From assembly GCF_900109355.1 (NCBI RefSeq), contig NZ_FOBF01000029.1:1-64000 (forward strand): a stretch of 64,000 nucleotides of DNA. The letters are read 5' to 3'. Both the position numbers and the translations under genes were made by a program. Under the pieces are notes generated by a model. The model saw only the letters and a list, made by a program, of their open reading frames with translations. It was not told the DNA's origin and ran no database searches. The stretch is from Nonomuraea pusilla. GTDB lineage: Bacteria > Actinomycetota > Actinomycetes > Streptosporangiales > Streptosporangiaceae. Every line of letters starts with the position of its first letter. The first letter of the stretch is position 1. Shown here piece by piece: positions 24,405-32,804 of this stretch.

Positions 24405-24953
24405 TCAGCCCGTGTCCTGCTCGGGGGCGGTGGTGGACGGCCAGGTCGCCACGACGCCGAGCGCCCACTCCGCCCACGACGCCGCCGCCTCGAGCCGCCG
24501 GACCCCGGCCTCCAGCCCGAGCAGCGCCGCCCGGTCGGCGGGCCGGTCCAGGTCGAGCCCCTTCTGCAGGACCCGCAGGCCCCGCAGCCGGGCCCGGTGG
24601 TACTCCAGTTCCTCCCGCAGGAACGCCTGGGCCTCCGCGGGCTCGACGGTCCAGAGCGCGAACGTCCGCAGCACGGTCTCGTTGCGCTGCGAGTGGTCGG
24701 CGGAGGTGGTGGTCAGCCACTCCCGCAGAGTCCGCAGGCCCTCCTGGGTGATCTCGTAAGGGCGGCGGCCACGCGGCCCCTCGTCCTGCTCGCGGATGAG
24801 CCCGTCGGCGGCCAGCCGCTTGAGCTCGGGATAGACCTGTGTGGGCTTGGCGTGCCAGACGAACATCAGCACGCCGTCGAACTCCCGGTTGATGTCGTAA
24901 CCGCTGCGTGGCTGCCCGGCGATGAGTGTCAACAGGGCCATCCGTAGCGACAC
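24405..24953 (-). CDS. PadR-family transcriptional regulator
   Basis: 182 residues. The N-terminal winged helix (MALLTLIAGQPRSGYDINREFD, then VYPELKRLAADGLI and RRPYEITQEGLRTLREW) is characteristic of PadR; the C-terminal half is the Vir_act_alpha_C coiled helix used for dimerisation (EELEYHRARLRGLRVLQKGLD in pieces). The frame opens at GTG 24953; ATG 24941 is also possible. A 10-bp palindrome lies about 32 bp before the start. The downstream hydrolase is the likely target. Confidence 0.9.
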   Translation of the reverse strand: MSLRMALLTLIAGQPRSGYDINREFDGVLMFVWHAKPTQVYPELKRLAADGLIREQDEGPRGRRPYEITQEGLRTLREWLTTTSADHSQRNETVLRTFALWTVEPAEAQAFLREELEYHRARLRGLRVLQKGLDLDRPADRAALLGLEAGVRRLEAAASWAEWALGVVATWPSTTAPEQDTG

Positions 24954-24984
24954 GGGCGCGCACCACCTTGCCTGACGTCCGGAT

Positions 24985-24994
24985 TGAACGTTCA
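24985..24994. promoter_or_regulatory. Palindrome upstream of the PadR gene
   Basis: TGAACGTTCA is self-complementary and lies about 32-41 bp before the PadR start, next to the A/T-rich TAAAAAATTTTA (about 25003-25014), itself symmetrical and possibly the -10/-35 region. Probable autoregulatory site. Confidence 0.45.
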
Positions 24995-25050
24995 GGATGA
25001 TACTAAAAAATTTTACTGTGGAGGGTGGCAGGTCCCTGGCCGTGCGGCTC

Positions 25051-25974
25051 TCACCGGCGGCTCAGCAGGGTCGTGGCGACGGCGACCTGGGCGGGTTCCA
25101 GTGCCGGCCTGCCGTCCTCGACGTCCCACAGGGCGTTCTGCAGCACCCGGCCGAGCGTCCAGCCCTTCGCCCGCTCGCGGTCCAGTCCGAGCACCTCGGT
25201 CAGCAGGTCGAAGCGCCGCAGCACCACGGCGGCCACGTCACCGGCGGCCTGCACCTCGTGCCACCGGCTGTCCAGCGCCGGCAGCAGCTCGAAACCCGGG
25301 TCGCCCGCCAGCGGCTCGGGGTCGATCGCCAGCCAGGGTTCCCGCTCTCCTGCGAGAACGTTGTCGTGGTGGAGATCCCAGTGCAGCAGGCGGTCGCCGG
25401 CTTCGCCGGCCAGTTCGGCCACGGCGGCCGCGCAGGTGCGTACGAGCCGCTGTTCGGAGGGGTCGCGCAGGGCGGGCACCGCCCGCTCGACCTGGCCGAG
25501 CATGGCGGAGGCGATGTCCGACAGCCGCCGCAGGCCCTCGGGGGCGGGCACCGAGGTCAGCCGCGCCATCAGGTCGGCGAGGACCCGCATGGCGGCCGTG
25601 TCGTCGGCCACCGAGGACAGGGGCCGGGTCGCGTCCAGCCGCTCCAGCACCTGCGTGCCGCTGCTCTCGTCGTGACGGAGCAGGCGCACGATGCCGTCGC
25701 CCTGCCACGCCCGCAGGCCGGCGGCGACGCCGGCGGTCTCCTCCCGGAGTTGCTGGAGCTTGAGGACCGCGCGGGTCCCGTCGGGCTGGAGCACGGGCAG
25801 CACCAGCGAGGCCATGCCGTACGCGGCCGGGCCGTCGGGCCGCAGCCCCCACCGGTCCAGGAACGCGCCGCCCAGCCGGGGCAGCCCGGCGATCCACGCA
25901 CGCGCCTCGGCGCCCTGCGCGCCGTACGACGCGGCGAAGGCGTCCGGGACGTCGATGACGGTCGAGCCGGTCAT
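25051..25974 (-). CDS. APH(6)-like phosphotransferase (streptomycin/hydroxyurea kinase family)
   Basis: 307 residues. The core motif LLHWDLHHDNVLAGEREPWLAIDPEPLAGDPGFELLP (in pieces HWDLHHDN and AIDPEPLAGD) is diagnostic of the aminoglycoside/hydroxyurea antibiotic resistance kinase family, with VLKLQQLREE supplying the ATP-binding lysine. Members inactivate streptomycin by 6-phosphorylation or phosphorylate hydroxyurea; many actinomycete copies have no proven resistance role. It stands alone, with no biosynthetic genes nearby. Confidence 0.9.
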   Translation of the reverse strand: MTGSTVIDVPDAFAASYGAQGAEARAWIAGLPRLGGAFLDRWGLRPDGPAAYGMASLVLPVLQPDGTRAVLKLQQLREETAGVAAGLRAWQGDGIVRLLRHDESSGTQVLERLDATRPLSSVADDTAAMRVLADLMARLTSVPAPEGLRRLSDIASAMLGQVERAVPALRDPSEQRLVRTCAAAVAELAGEAGDRLLHWDLHHDNVLAGEREPWLAIDPEPLAGDPGFELLPALDSRWHEVQAAGDVAAVVLRRFDLLTEVLGLDRERAKGWTLGRVLQNALWDVEDGRPALEPAQVAVATTLLSRR

Positions 25975-26082
25975 GGTGAGATCTCCTTCGGTTCAGTCAA
26001 GGTCAGGTGCGATGAACGAAGGAGACCAAGGAGGCGCCCGGGTGCCGGGCAGACGTCAAAGCATGCCCCGACCCTACCCCGG

Positions 26083-26166
26083 CACGATCACGCCCGCCGG
26101 ACGGAGACGGCCGAGAAGCTGGAGCGGCACTTCGATCGGGAGTGGCGCGACGACCGGGCCCGCTGA
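26083..26166 (+). pseudogene. Possible C-terminal relic of a lost gene
   Basis: In one plus frame this reads HDHARRTETAEKLERHF then DREWRDDRAR and a TGA at 26164, with strong G/C at third positions and helical, charged composition like a genuine protein end. Upstream the frame dissolves into unlike sequence. It lies in the 332-bp divergent gap between the phosphotransferase and aminopeptidase genes. Confidence 0.3.
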
Positions 26167-26306
26167 CGCGGCCGTCGGCGGCCCCTGGTGATCGGCGTCG
26201 CTGTGCGGGAGGCCGAAAGCGGGGCTGAAGCTCCGGCCTCCACGACAAAGCCCGCCGTCCCCCGGGGATGACACCCTCTAAGGGCGGCCGAGGAGAGGAG
26301 CAGTCA

Positions 26307-27152
26307 GTGCGGGTCTACATTTCCATCGACATGGAGGGCGTGGGCGGCATCGCCACCATGGACCAGGTCGTCCGCGGCGGTCACGGGTATCCGAGGTCGC
26401 AGCGCCTGATGACGGCCGAGGCCAACGCCGCCATCGAGGGCGCGTTCGACGCCGGGGCCGACAGCGTCCTGATCAACGACAGCCACGGCACCATGGACAA
26501 CCTGCTGCACGACGAGCTCGATCCGCGCGCCCGGCTGATCTTCGGTTCGCCGAAGCTGGACTGCATGGCCGAGGGCGTCTCGGCCGAGCACGACGTGGCG
26601 ATGTTCCTCGGCTACCACGCCGCCGCGGGCTCGCCCGGCGTGCTCGCGCACACCTTCTCGTCGCACTTCTACGAGGTACGGCTCAACGGCCGGCCGGTGT
26701 CGGAGGCCGAGGTGAACGCGTTGCAGGCGGCGGCGGTCGGCGTCCCGGTGGGGCTGCTCACCGGCGACGACGTCATCTGCGGCGTGGCGGAGAAGGCCTT
26801 CCCCGGGGTGCGTACGGTCGCCGTCAAGGTCGCGCACGGTCACACCGCCGCCGACAGCCTCTCCCCCGCCGAGGCCCGGCGGCTGATCAGGGAGGCGGCG
26901 GCCGAGACCGTCAGGTCGGCCGGCGACCTGGCCCCGCTGCCGATGCCGGAGGCGCTGGAGCTGGAGATCGACATGCCCACCACCCCGGCCGCCGAACTGG
27001 GTGAGCAGATCCCGGGCGTGCGCAGGATCGCCGACAAGACGCTCGCCGCCACCTTCACCACGCCGCGCGAGGTCCTGGGCTGCGTCACGGTCTGCTACCA
27101 CCTCGCCGCCGACGCGATGACGAGCCGGATGACGCTGTTCGGCCGCCGTTAG
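26307..27152 (+). CDS. dppA: M55-family D-aminopeptidase (DppA-like)
   Basis: 281 residues from GTG 26307, chosen for the AGGAGAGGAG site six bases ahead and the family start VRVYISIDMEGVGG. Zinc ligands of DppA are visible as Asp and Glu in IDMEG, His in NDSHGTM, His in LGYHAAAGSPG and Glu in SEAEVNALQAA. DppA enzymes form decamers that cleave D-amino-acid dipeptides, for example recycled peptidoglycan D-Ala-D-Ala. There is no dipeptide transporter beside it, so it probably acts alone. Confidence 0.92.
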   Translation: MRVYISIDMEGVGGIATMDQVVRGGHGYPRSQRLMTAEANAAIEGAFDAGADSVLINDSHGTMDNLLHDELDPRARLIFGSPKLDCMAEGVSAEHDVAMFLGYHAAAGSPGVLAHTFSSHFYEVRLNGRPVSEAEVNALQAAAVGVPVGLLTGDDVICGVAEKAFPGVRTVAVKVAHGHTAADSLSPAEARRLIREAAAETVRSAGDLAPLPMPEALELEIDMPTTPAAELGEQIPGVRRIADKTLAATFTTPREVLGCVTVCYHLAADAMTSRMTLFGRR

Positions 27153-27205
27153 GACCTGCCCGCTCGATCTCGACCGCGCCGGCCCGCAGGCCTGATCGGC
27201 GGCGG

Positions 27206-28354
27206 TCAGCAGATCAGGACGAGCACGATCATCACGGCGGCCGTCAGCGGCAGGGCCAGGCCGGTCAGCGGGGTCAGCAGCACCGCGGCCGCCCCCGTGA
27301 GGTAGGCGGCGTTCAGCAGCGGGCCGGGACGGTGCGGACGGACGTGCACCAGCCACAGGCTGGCCAGGAAGGCGGCCACCGGCACGGCCACCGCCGCCCC
27401 GGCCCCCAGCGGGCCGAGGTGCGCGACATGCGTGTGGGCGTCGACGTTCACCGCGAGGCCGGCGCCGATCGCCGCCGCCGAGGAGAAGATCAGGTAGTGG
27501 CCGTAGCCCCAGGGGAAGGCGGCCCTGTTCGAGGTCAGCAGCAGGTGGGCGGGCCGTGAGTAGTAGAGCCACCACATGGCGAAGACGATGACCATGCCGC
27601 TGAGGGCCGTCGAGAGCAGCGGAGCCGCTTCGATCCGCCGCTCCAGCCCGGTCTGGACGGCGACGGTGGCGGCCAGCAGCGACTCGCCGAGGACGATGAT
27701 GGTGAACAGGCCGTAGCGCTCGGCGATGTGGTGCGGATGCCAGGTCGTGGACCAGAACCGCTCCGCCCACACCGGCACGACCAGCTCCGCGAGCACCATC
27801 ACGAGGAACGCCCCCAGCCACAGCCGCTCGGGCAGCGCCAGCCGGGCGATCCAGCCGGCCTGCACCACCGCCACCCCGAAGGCGTACCGCAGGGCGCTGC
27901 GCCGGCCCTCCTGGTGCTCCTGGGCGGCGCGCAGCCACAGCAGGATCAGCGCCACGCGCATGATCGCGTAGCCGATCGTGACGAGCACGAAGTCCCGCTC
28001 CTGGAAGGCCCGCGGCACCCCGGCGGCCAGGACGAGCACCCCCGCCATCTGCACGAGGATCAGCAACCGGTACGCGACGTCGTCGGTGTCGTACGCGGAG
28101 GCGAACCAGGTGAAGTTCATCCACGCCCACCAGATCGCGAAGAACACCATGGCGTAGCCGAGCACACCCGCGCCCGCGTGCCCTTCCGACAGCGCGTGGT
28201 GGAGGGCGGTGGAGGCCTGCGCCACGGCGATCACGAAGCACAGGTCGGACAGGAGCTCCAAGGGGGTGGCGACGCGGTGCGGCTCGCCGGGGTCGCGCCC
28301 GGACATCCTGCGCCACAACGGCACCTCGATCCGGCCACCGTGCGTACCGGTCAT
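27206..28354 (-). CDS. ltrA: Low-temperature-requirement A (LtrA) family membrane protein
   Basis: 382 residues from ATG 28354 (GGAAGGGA ahead; a GTG at 28381 is in frame). About twelve membrane helices. The family signature runs through PLELLSDLCFVIAVAQ, FAIWWAWMNFTWFASAYDTDD, ERYGLFTIIVLGESLLA and MWWLYYSRP. LtrA proteins are known from a Listeria cold-growth locus; their biochemical role is unsettled. Divergent from the large SARP regulator gene. Confidence 0.93.
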   Translation of the reverse strand: MTGTHGGRIEVPLWRRMSGRDPGEPHRVATPLELLSDLCFVIAVAQASTALHHALSEGHAGAGVLGYAMVFFAIWWAWMNFTWFASAYDTDDVAYRLLILVQMAGVLVLAAGVPRAFQERDFVLVTIGYAIMRVALILLWLRAAQEHQEGRRSALRYAFGVAVVQAGWIARLALPERLWLGAFLVMVLAELVVPVWAERFWSTTWHPHHIAERYGLFTIIVLGESLLAATVAVQTGLERRIEAAPLLSTALSGMVIVFAMWWLYYSRPAHLLLTSNRAAFPWGYGHYLIFSSAAAIGAGLAVNVDAHTHVAHLGPLGAGAAVAVPVAAFLASLWLVHVRPHRPGPLLNAAYLTGAAAVLLTPLTGLALPLTAAVMIVLVLIC

Positions 28355-28539
28355 CACCGCGTCCCTTCCGTCACCGCTCACCTACGACTCCTCATCGTGG
28401 CGCAAGGCGGAAGGTGCTGGATCCGGCGGTGAGGGGGAAGGCCGGCAACCGTTCACAACCAGTCCCCTATTCATCTCCAAGTCGTCCGCAGGAAACTTCC
28501 TTCACGTCCGGTCTCATCGAGGGAGGAGACTTGCACGGC

Positions 28540-31500
28540 ATGGCCGGGTTCGAAGCAGCCGCCGTACCCGCCGGTCCTCCGCGGCCCGGCATGGAGTTCC
28601 GCGTCCTCGGCCCCTTGGAGGTGCGTGACGGCGGCGGGGGCGTCGTCGGCCTCGGAGGTCCACGTCAGCGTGCCGTCCTGGCCCGCCTCACGATCGCGGC
28701 GGGGGCCGTGGTCTCCACGGACACGCTGATCGACGATCTCTACCGGGGCGCGCCTCCCGCGACCGCCCTGGCGTCGCTCCACGTCTACGTCGCGAAGCTG
28801 CGCCGGGCGATCGAGCCGGAGCGGGCTCCGCGCACGCCGCCCCGGCTGCTCGTCGCGCGGCGGCCCGGCTACCTGCTGGACGCCTCCCGCGTGGACGCGC
28901 TGCGGTTCGCCGCGCTCGTCGCCGACGCCGAGCACCGCCCGGCCGAGCAGGCGCTGCCGCGGCTCGACGAGGCGCTCGGCCTGTGGCGGGGCACCCCGTA
29001 CGGCGAGTTCTCCGGCGAGCTGTGGGCGGTCACCGAGGTGAACCGGCTGCGCGAGCTACGCCTGGTGGCGATCGAGCGGCGGGCGGAAGCGCTGCTGGGC
29101 CTCGGCCGGCCGCAGGCGGTGATCAACGATCTGGAGTGCCGGACGAGCAGGCATCCGCTGCGGGAGCGGCTGTGGTGGCTGCTGGCCCTCGCCCTGTACC
29201 GTTCCGGCCGCCAGGCCGACGCGCTCGCCACGCTGCGGCGGGCCAGGAGCGTCATCGCCGGCCAGCTCGGCCTGGACCCGGGCCCCGCGCTGCAGGCGCT
29301 GGAGGACGACATCCTGCGGCAGGTCCCGTCGCTCTCCCTCCCGCCGGACCCCGTCACGCTCGCTCCGGCGGGCGCGTCCGCGGTCCGGGCCGCCCGGCCG
29401 AGGCTCGGCCGGGACGCGCAGCTCGCGCAGATGGAGCTCCTGCTGCACCGCGGCGACGTGAGCACCGTCGCGGTGAGCGGCGAGCCCGGCATCGGCAAGA
29501 CGTGGCTCCTGGAGGCCTTCCGCGAACGCTGCGACGACCTCGGCCGCCTGGTGCTGTGGGGCGGCTGCCAGGAGAGCGAGGGGACCCTGCCGCTGTGGCC
29601 CTGGATCCAGGTCCTCCGGTCGCTCTCGCGCCTCCATCCGCCCGCGGACCGGCAGGCGCTCGCCGGCCTGCTCGACGAGGAGGAGCAGCCGGGCCCGGGA
29701 GCCGGGCCGCACCGCCACCGCGCCATGGGAGCCGGGCCGCACCGCCACCGCGCCATGGGGGCCGGGCCGCACCGCCGCCACGCCGTCGCCGCCTGGCTCG
29801 CCGCCGCGGCCCGCGCCCGGCCCCTGGTGATCGTCTTCGACGACCTGCAGTGGGCCGACCTCGCGACCCTCGACCTGCTCGGCGACGTCATGGCGCTCGT
29901 CAAGGACGCGCGCGAGCCCGTGCCGCTCACGGTGGTCGTGGCGTTCCACGACAGCGCGGACCTGCCCGCCGTCGAGTCGGCCCTCGGCAGGCTCGCCAGG
30001 TACGACCTGCTCCGCCTCCGGCTCACCGGCCTCGACGCGGGCGCGGTGCAGGCCCTGGCCGCCGCGACGGGCTCCCCGCTGGACGAGCGGGCCGCGCGCC
30101 GCCTCACCCGGCGCACCGGCGGCAACCCGTTCTTCGTCCGGGAGACGCTCGGGATGCTCGCCCAGGGCCACCCGCTGGACGCGCTGCCCGACGCCGTCGC
30201 CAGCCTCGTCCAGCGACGGCTGGCGGCGGCCGGCCCCCGGGTGACGGACGTGCTCCAGGTCGCCGCGGTGCTCGGCAGGGACTTCGACCCGGACGTCGTC
30301 GCCCACATCCGCGGGACGGACGGCGTCTACGACCTGCTCGACCAGGCGGTCAGGGCGGGGCTCGTCGTGCCGACGGCCAACCGCATGGCCTTCGCCCACG
30401 ACCTGGTGAGGGAGACCCTCATCCGCGACATCCCCCCGCTGAGGAAGGCGACCATCCACCGCGAGGCGATGAACGCGCTGGCCGCGCGCCCGGGGGTGGA
30501 GCTCGCCGTGATCGCCCGCCACGCGATCGAGGCCGGCCCCGCCGCGTACGCGGAGGCCGTCCACTGGGCGCGGGCGATGGCCGAGCAGGCGACCCTCCGC
30601 CTCGCCTACGAGGAGGCCGCCGTGTGGTGGTCCCACGCGGTCAAGGCCCACGGCGCGTCCGCCGGAGACCCCGCCGACCACGTGGAGCTGCTGCTGCGGC
30701 AGGCCAGGGCGCTGCTCGACGCGGGGGACGCGATCGGCGCCAGGAACGCGCGGGCCCAGGCGATCCCGATCGCCGACCGCGCGGGCGACGGCGGCGGCCC
30801 CCGGCTGGTCGCCCGCGCGCTCACCGCGCTGGACGCCCCCTCGATCTGGCACCTGCGCGACCCCTGCCAGGGCGTGGACCTCCAGCTCGTGCACCGGTTC
30901 GAGCTCGCGCTCAGGACGCTGCCCGATCAGGACGGCCCCGAACGCGCCCGGCTGCTCGCCGGGCTCGCCCAGGAGCTGCAGGACGGCACCGGCGACCCGC
31001 GCTGCGACCTCCACTCGGCCGAGGCCGTGGAGACCGCGCGCAGGCTCGACGACCCGCAGCTGCTCATGCGGATGCTCAACGCGCGGTATCTGTCGCTCCC
31101 GAGCTGCCTGCGCACCAGCGGCTCCGCCGAGGTCGCCGAGGAGATCGCACGGCTCGCGCGGCGGACCAGGACGCCCGAGTTCGAGCTGCTCGCGGCGATG
31201 ATGCTCACCCACCGCCGGATGGAACGTTTCGACGTGGCGGGAGCGGACCGGGCGGCGGCCCGGTGCGACAGGATCCTCCACCGGATGCCGCTGCCGTGGC
31301 CGCGCTTCCAGCACGCGGTGTGGCGGGCGGGCCGGCTCGCCGTCGCCGGACGCTTCGACGAGGCCGAGGCGGCGTACGCGGACGCCGAGCGCCAGGCCGG
31401 GCGCCTCGGTGTGTGGCACGCCGGGTCCGTCGTGGCGCTGGGCCGTGTCCTCACCCACTACCTGCGCGGGACGATCGCCGAGGCGGGCCGGCTGCTCGAC

Positions 31501-31956
31501 GCGGTCGCCGGCGTCCACCCCTGCCTGGACCAGGCGCTGCGGGTGCTGGCCCGGACGGGGCAGGACAGGCGGGAGGAGGCGCGGAAGGCCGCGGCGGGCG
31601 GCTGGCTGCCGCCGCCGCTCGACTGGTCCTGGCTCACGGCGACCTGCCTGCAGGGGGCGGCGCAGACGGCGGTGGGAGACGTCGAGGCGTGCAGGGCGAC
31701 CTACTCCGCCCTCGTCCCCTACAGCGGGCGGATGTCGGTGGGGGCGGCCGTCGCCTTCCTCGGGCCGGTGGACTGGTTCCTGGCGCTGCTCGCCTCGGCA
31801 GCGGGCGACCAGGCGGCGGCCGTACGGCATCTGCTGAAGCTCGCGCGGCTCGCGAGCCGGGGCGGGCTGAGCGTGTGGAGGAACCGTGTGATGGCGGCCG
31901 CGGGCCTGGACCTGTCGCCCGTGCGCTGGGACGTGACCGTCGCCAGGGCAGGCTGA
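28540..31956 (+). CDS. Large SARP-family regulator with BTAD, ATPase and TPR-like regions (AfsR type)
   Basis: About 1138 residues from ATG 28540; MEFRVLGPLEV at 28591 is the core start. An OmpR-type winged helix (about 18-110), BTAD (about 115-270, DALRFAALVADAEHR to LDPGPALQALEDDI), then an AAA/NTPase with Walker A GEPGIGKT (about 314) and Walker B VIVFDDLQWAD (about 434), and a helical TPR-like C-terminal half. There is no C-terminal LuxR domain. Such proteins switch on secondary-metabolite genes. Between Walker A and B a 30-bp DNA repeat encodes AGPHRHRAMG units. It converges on the lanthipeptide cluster and might control it, which is inferred from position only. Confidence 0.9.
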   Translation: MAGFEAAAVPAGPPRPGMEFRVLGPLEVRDGGGGVVGLGGPRQRAVLARLTIAAGAVVSTDTLIDDLYRGAPPATALASLHVYVAKLRRAIEPERAPRTPPRLLVARRPGYLLDASRVDALRFAALVADAEHRPAEQALPRLDEALGLWRGTPYGEFSGELWAVTEVNRLRELRLVAIERRAEALLGLGRPQAVINDLECRTSRHPLRERLWWLLALALYRSGRQADALATLRRARSVIAGQLGLDPGPALQALEDDILRQVPSLSLPPDPVTLAPAGASAVRAARPRLGRDAQLAQMELLLHRGDVSTVAVSGEPGIGKTWLLEAFRERCDDLGRLVLWGGCQESEGTLPLWPWIQVLRSLSRLHPPADRQALAGLLDEEEQPGPGAGPHRHRAMGAGPHRHRAMGAGPHRRHAVAAWLAAAARARPLVIVFDDLQWADLATLDLLGDVMALVKDAREPVPLTVVVAFHDSADLPAVESALGRLARYDLLRLRLTGLDAGAVQALAAATGSPLDERAARRLTRRTGGNPFFVRETLGMLAQGHPLDALPDAVASLVQRRLAAAGPRVTDVLQVAAVLGRDFDPDVVAHIRGTDGVYDLLDQAVRAGLVVPTANRMAFAHDLVRETLIRDIPPLRKATIHREAMNALAARPGVELAVIARHAIEAGPAAYAEAVHWARAMAEQATLRLAYEEAAVWWSHAVKAHGASAGDPADHVELLLRQARALLDAGDAIGARNARAQAIPIADRAGDGGGPRLVARALTALDAPSIWHLRDPCQGVDLQLVHRFELALRTLPDQDGPERARLLAGLAQELQDGTGDPRCDLHSAEAVETARRLDDPQLLMRMLNARYLSLPSCLRTSGSAEVAEEIARLARRTRTPEFELLAAMMLTHRRMERFDVAGADRAAARCDRILHRMPLPWPRFQHAVWRAGRLAVAGRFDEAEAAYADAERQAGRLGVWHAGSVVALGRVLTHYLRGTIAEAGRLLDAVAGVHPCLDQALRVLARTGQDRREEARKAAAGGWLPPPLDWSWLTATCLQGAAQTAVGDVEACRATYSALVPYSGRMSVGAAVAFLGPVDWFLALLASAAGDQAAAVRHLLKLARLASRGGLSVWRNRVMAAAGLDLSPVRWDVTVARAG
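29701..29790 (+). repeat. In-frame 30-bp tandem repeat inside the SARP ATPase domain
   Basis: Units 29701-29730 and 29731-29760 differ at one base; 29761-29790 is a diverged third unit. Each starts GCCGGGCCGCACCGCCACCG and adds ten residues (AGPHRHRAMG). The frame is kept. Confidence 0.9.
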
Positions 31957-32014
31957 GCCGAGCGGGGCCCGCCGGGGACGCTCACGGCTCACCGCCGCGG
32001 CCCGCCGGGCGCGC

Positions 32015-32761
32015 TCACCGCTCCCCACCGTCCGCGTCCAGGTCGGCCGGGTCCAGGTCCGCCGGGTCCAGGTCGGCTGCGGCGAGGTCGGCCGCGGCGA
32101 GGTCCCAGCACTCGGCCAGGAACACGGAGAACGACGCCAGCGCGCTCTTGCCGGTGCCCGCCACCACGGCCGGCGAGGCCGGGTCCTCGGCCAGGCCGGA
32201 CGCCAGTCGCCGCCGGTAGCCGTCCAGCCGGCCGGCGTGCTCGGCGACCTGGGCGGCGAGGAACGCCGCGCAGCCCGCGTCGCCGCCGAAGACCCGGCGG
32301 CAGCCCGCCAGCAGGCCGGGACCGGCCGTCGCCATCAGGCGCGCCGTCTCGTGGCCGATGGCGGCCGCGCGGAGCGGGGCCTCGCCGCCGGCCACGTTCT
32401 CGCACAGCCTGACGTAGAACTCGGCCCCGGCCGGCGGGGGCGTCCGCAGCAGGGCGGCCACGTCGGGCCGCGTGCCGTACCGGCCGCGCCACCAGTCCGC
32501 GGTGGCCTGGACCGACTCCAGCAGCGCCCGCACCGGGTCAGGGCCGCTCCCGTACCGGTCGCGTCCGGCGCCCTCGTCCGGCAGCCACCATCCCTCGTAC
32601 CCGCTCAGGTGAACGCCGTGGGCGCTGAAACGCAGGAACCACCGGGCGAACAGCCGGTCGTCGCAGCCGGGCCGCAGCAACCGGGCCAGAACGCCGCCCT
32701 CGCTCACCCGGCGGCGCTCCGGCTCCAGCGCCGCCTCGTACCGTGCCCACGGGTCCGTCAC
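32015..32761 (-). CDS. Unrecognised protein at the end of the lanthipeptide cluster
   Basis: 248 residues, mostly helical, no signal peptide or membrane helix. I do not recognise it with confidence. The pieces LFARWFLRFSAHGVHLSGYE, RAAAIGHETARLMA and FLAAQVAEHAGRLDGYRRRL, with scattered Glu/His, loosely recall heme-oxygenase-like (TenA/diiron) helical folds, which would suit a tailoring enzyme. The C-terminus is a run of ADLDP-like pentads (AADLAAADLDPADLDPADLD) from a 15-bp DNA repeat. It starts 44 bp after the exporter gene on the same strand, so it is probably the last gene of the operon. Confidence 0.6.
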   Translation of the reverse strand: MTDPWARYEAALEPERRRVSEGGVLARLLRPGCDDRLFARWFLRFSAHGVHLSGYEGWWLPDEGAGRDRYGSGPDPVRALLESVQATADWWRGRYGTRPDVAALLRTPPPAGAEFYVRLCENVAGGEAPLRAAAIGHETARLMATAGPGLLAGCRRVFGGDAGCAAFLAAQVAEHAGRLDGYRRRLASGLAEDPASPAVVAGTGKSALASFSVFLAECWDLAAADLAAADLDPADLDPADLDADGGER

Positions 32762-32804
32762 CCGGTTCCTCCTCGATCCTCGCCGCCGGGAATCCGTCCC
32801 GCCC

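Noticed and set aside
29056..32028. 990-codon minus-strand frame over the SARP regulator
   Set aside because: Antisense shadow rich in Gly/Arg/Val; the opposite strand has Walker A, Walker B and BTAD signatures.
32015..32110. Functional pentapeptide-repeat domain at the C-terminus of the 248-residue protein
   Set aside because: Only about four ADLxP units exist, from a simple 15-bp DNA repeat; too short for a beta-helix.
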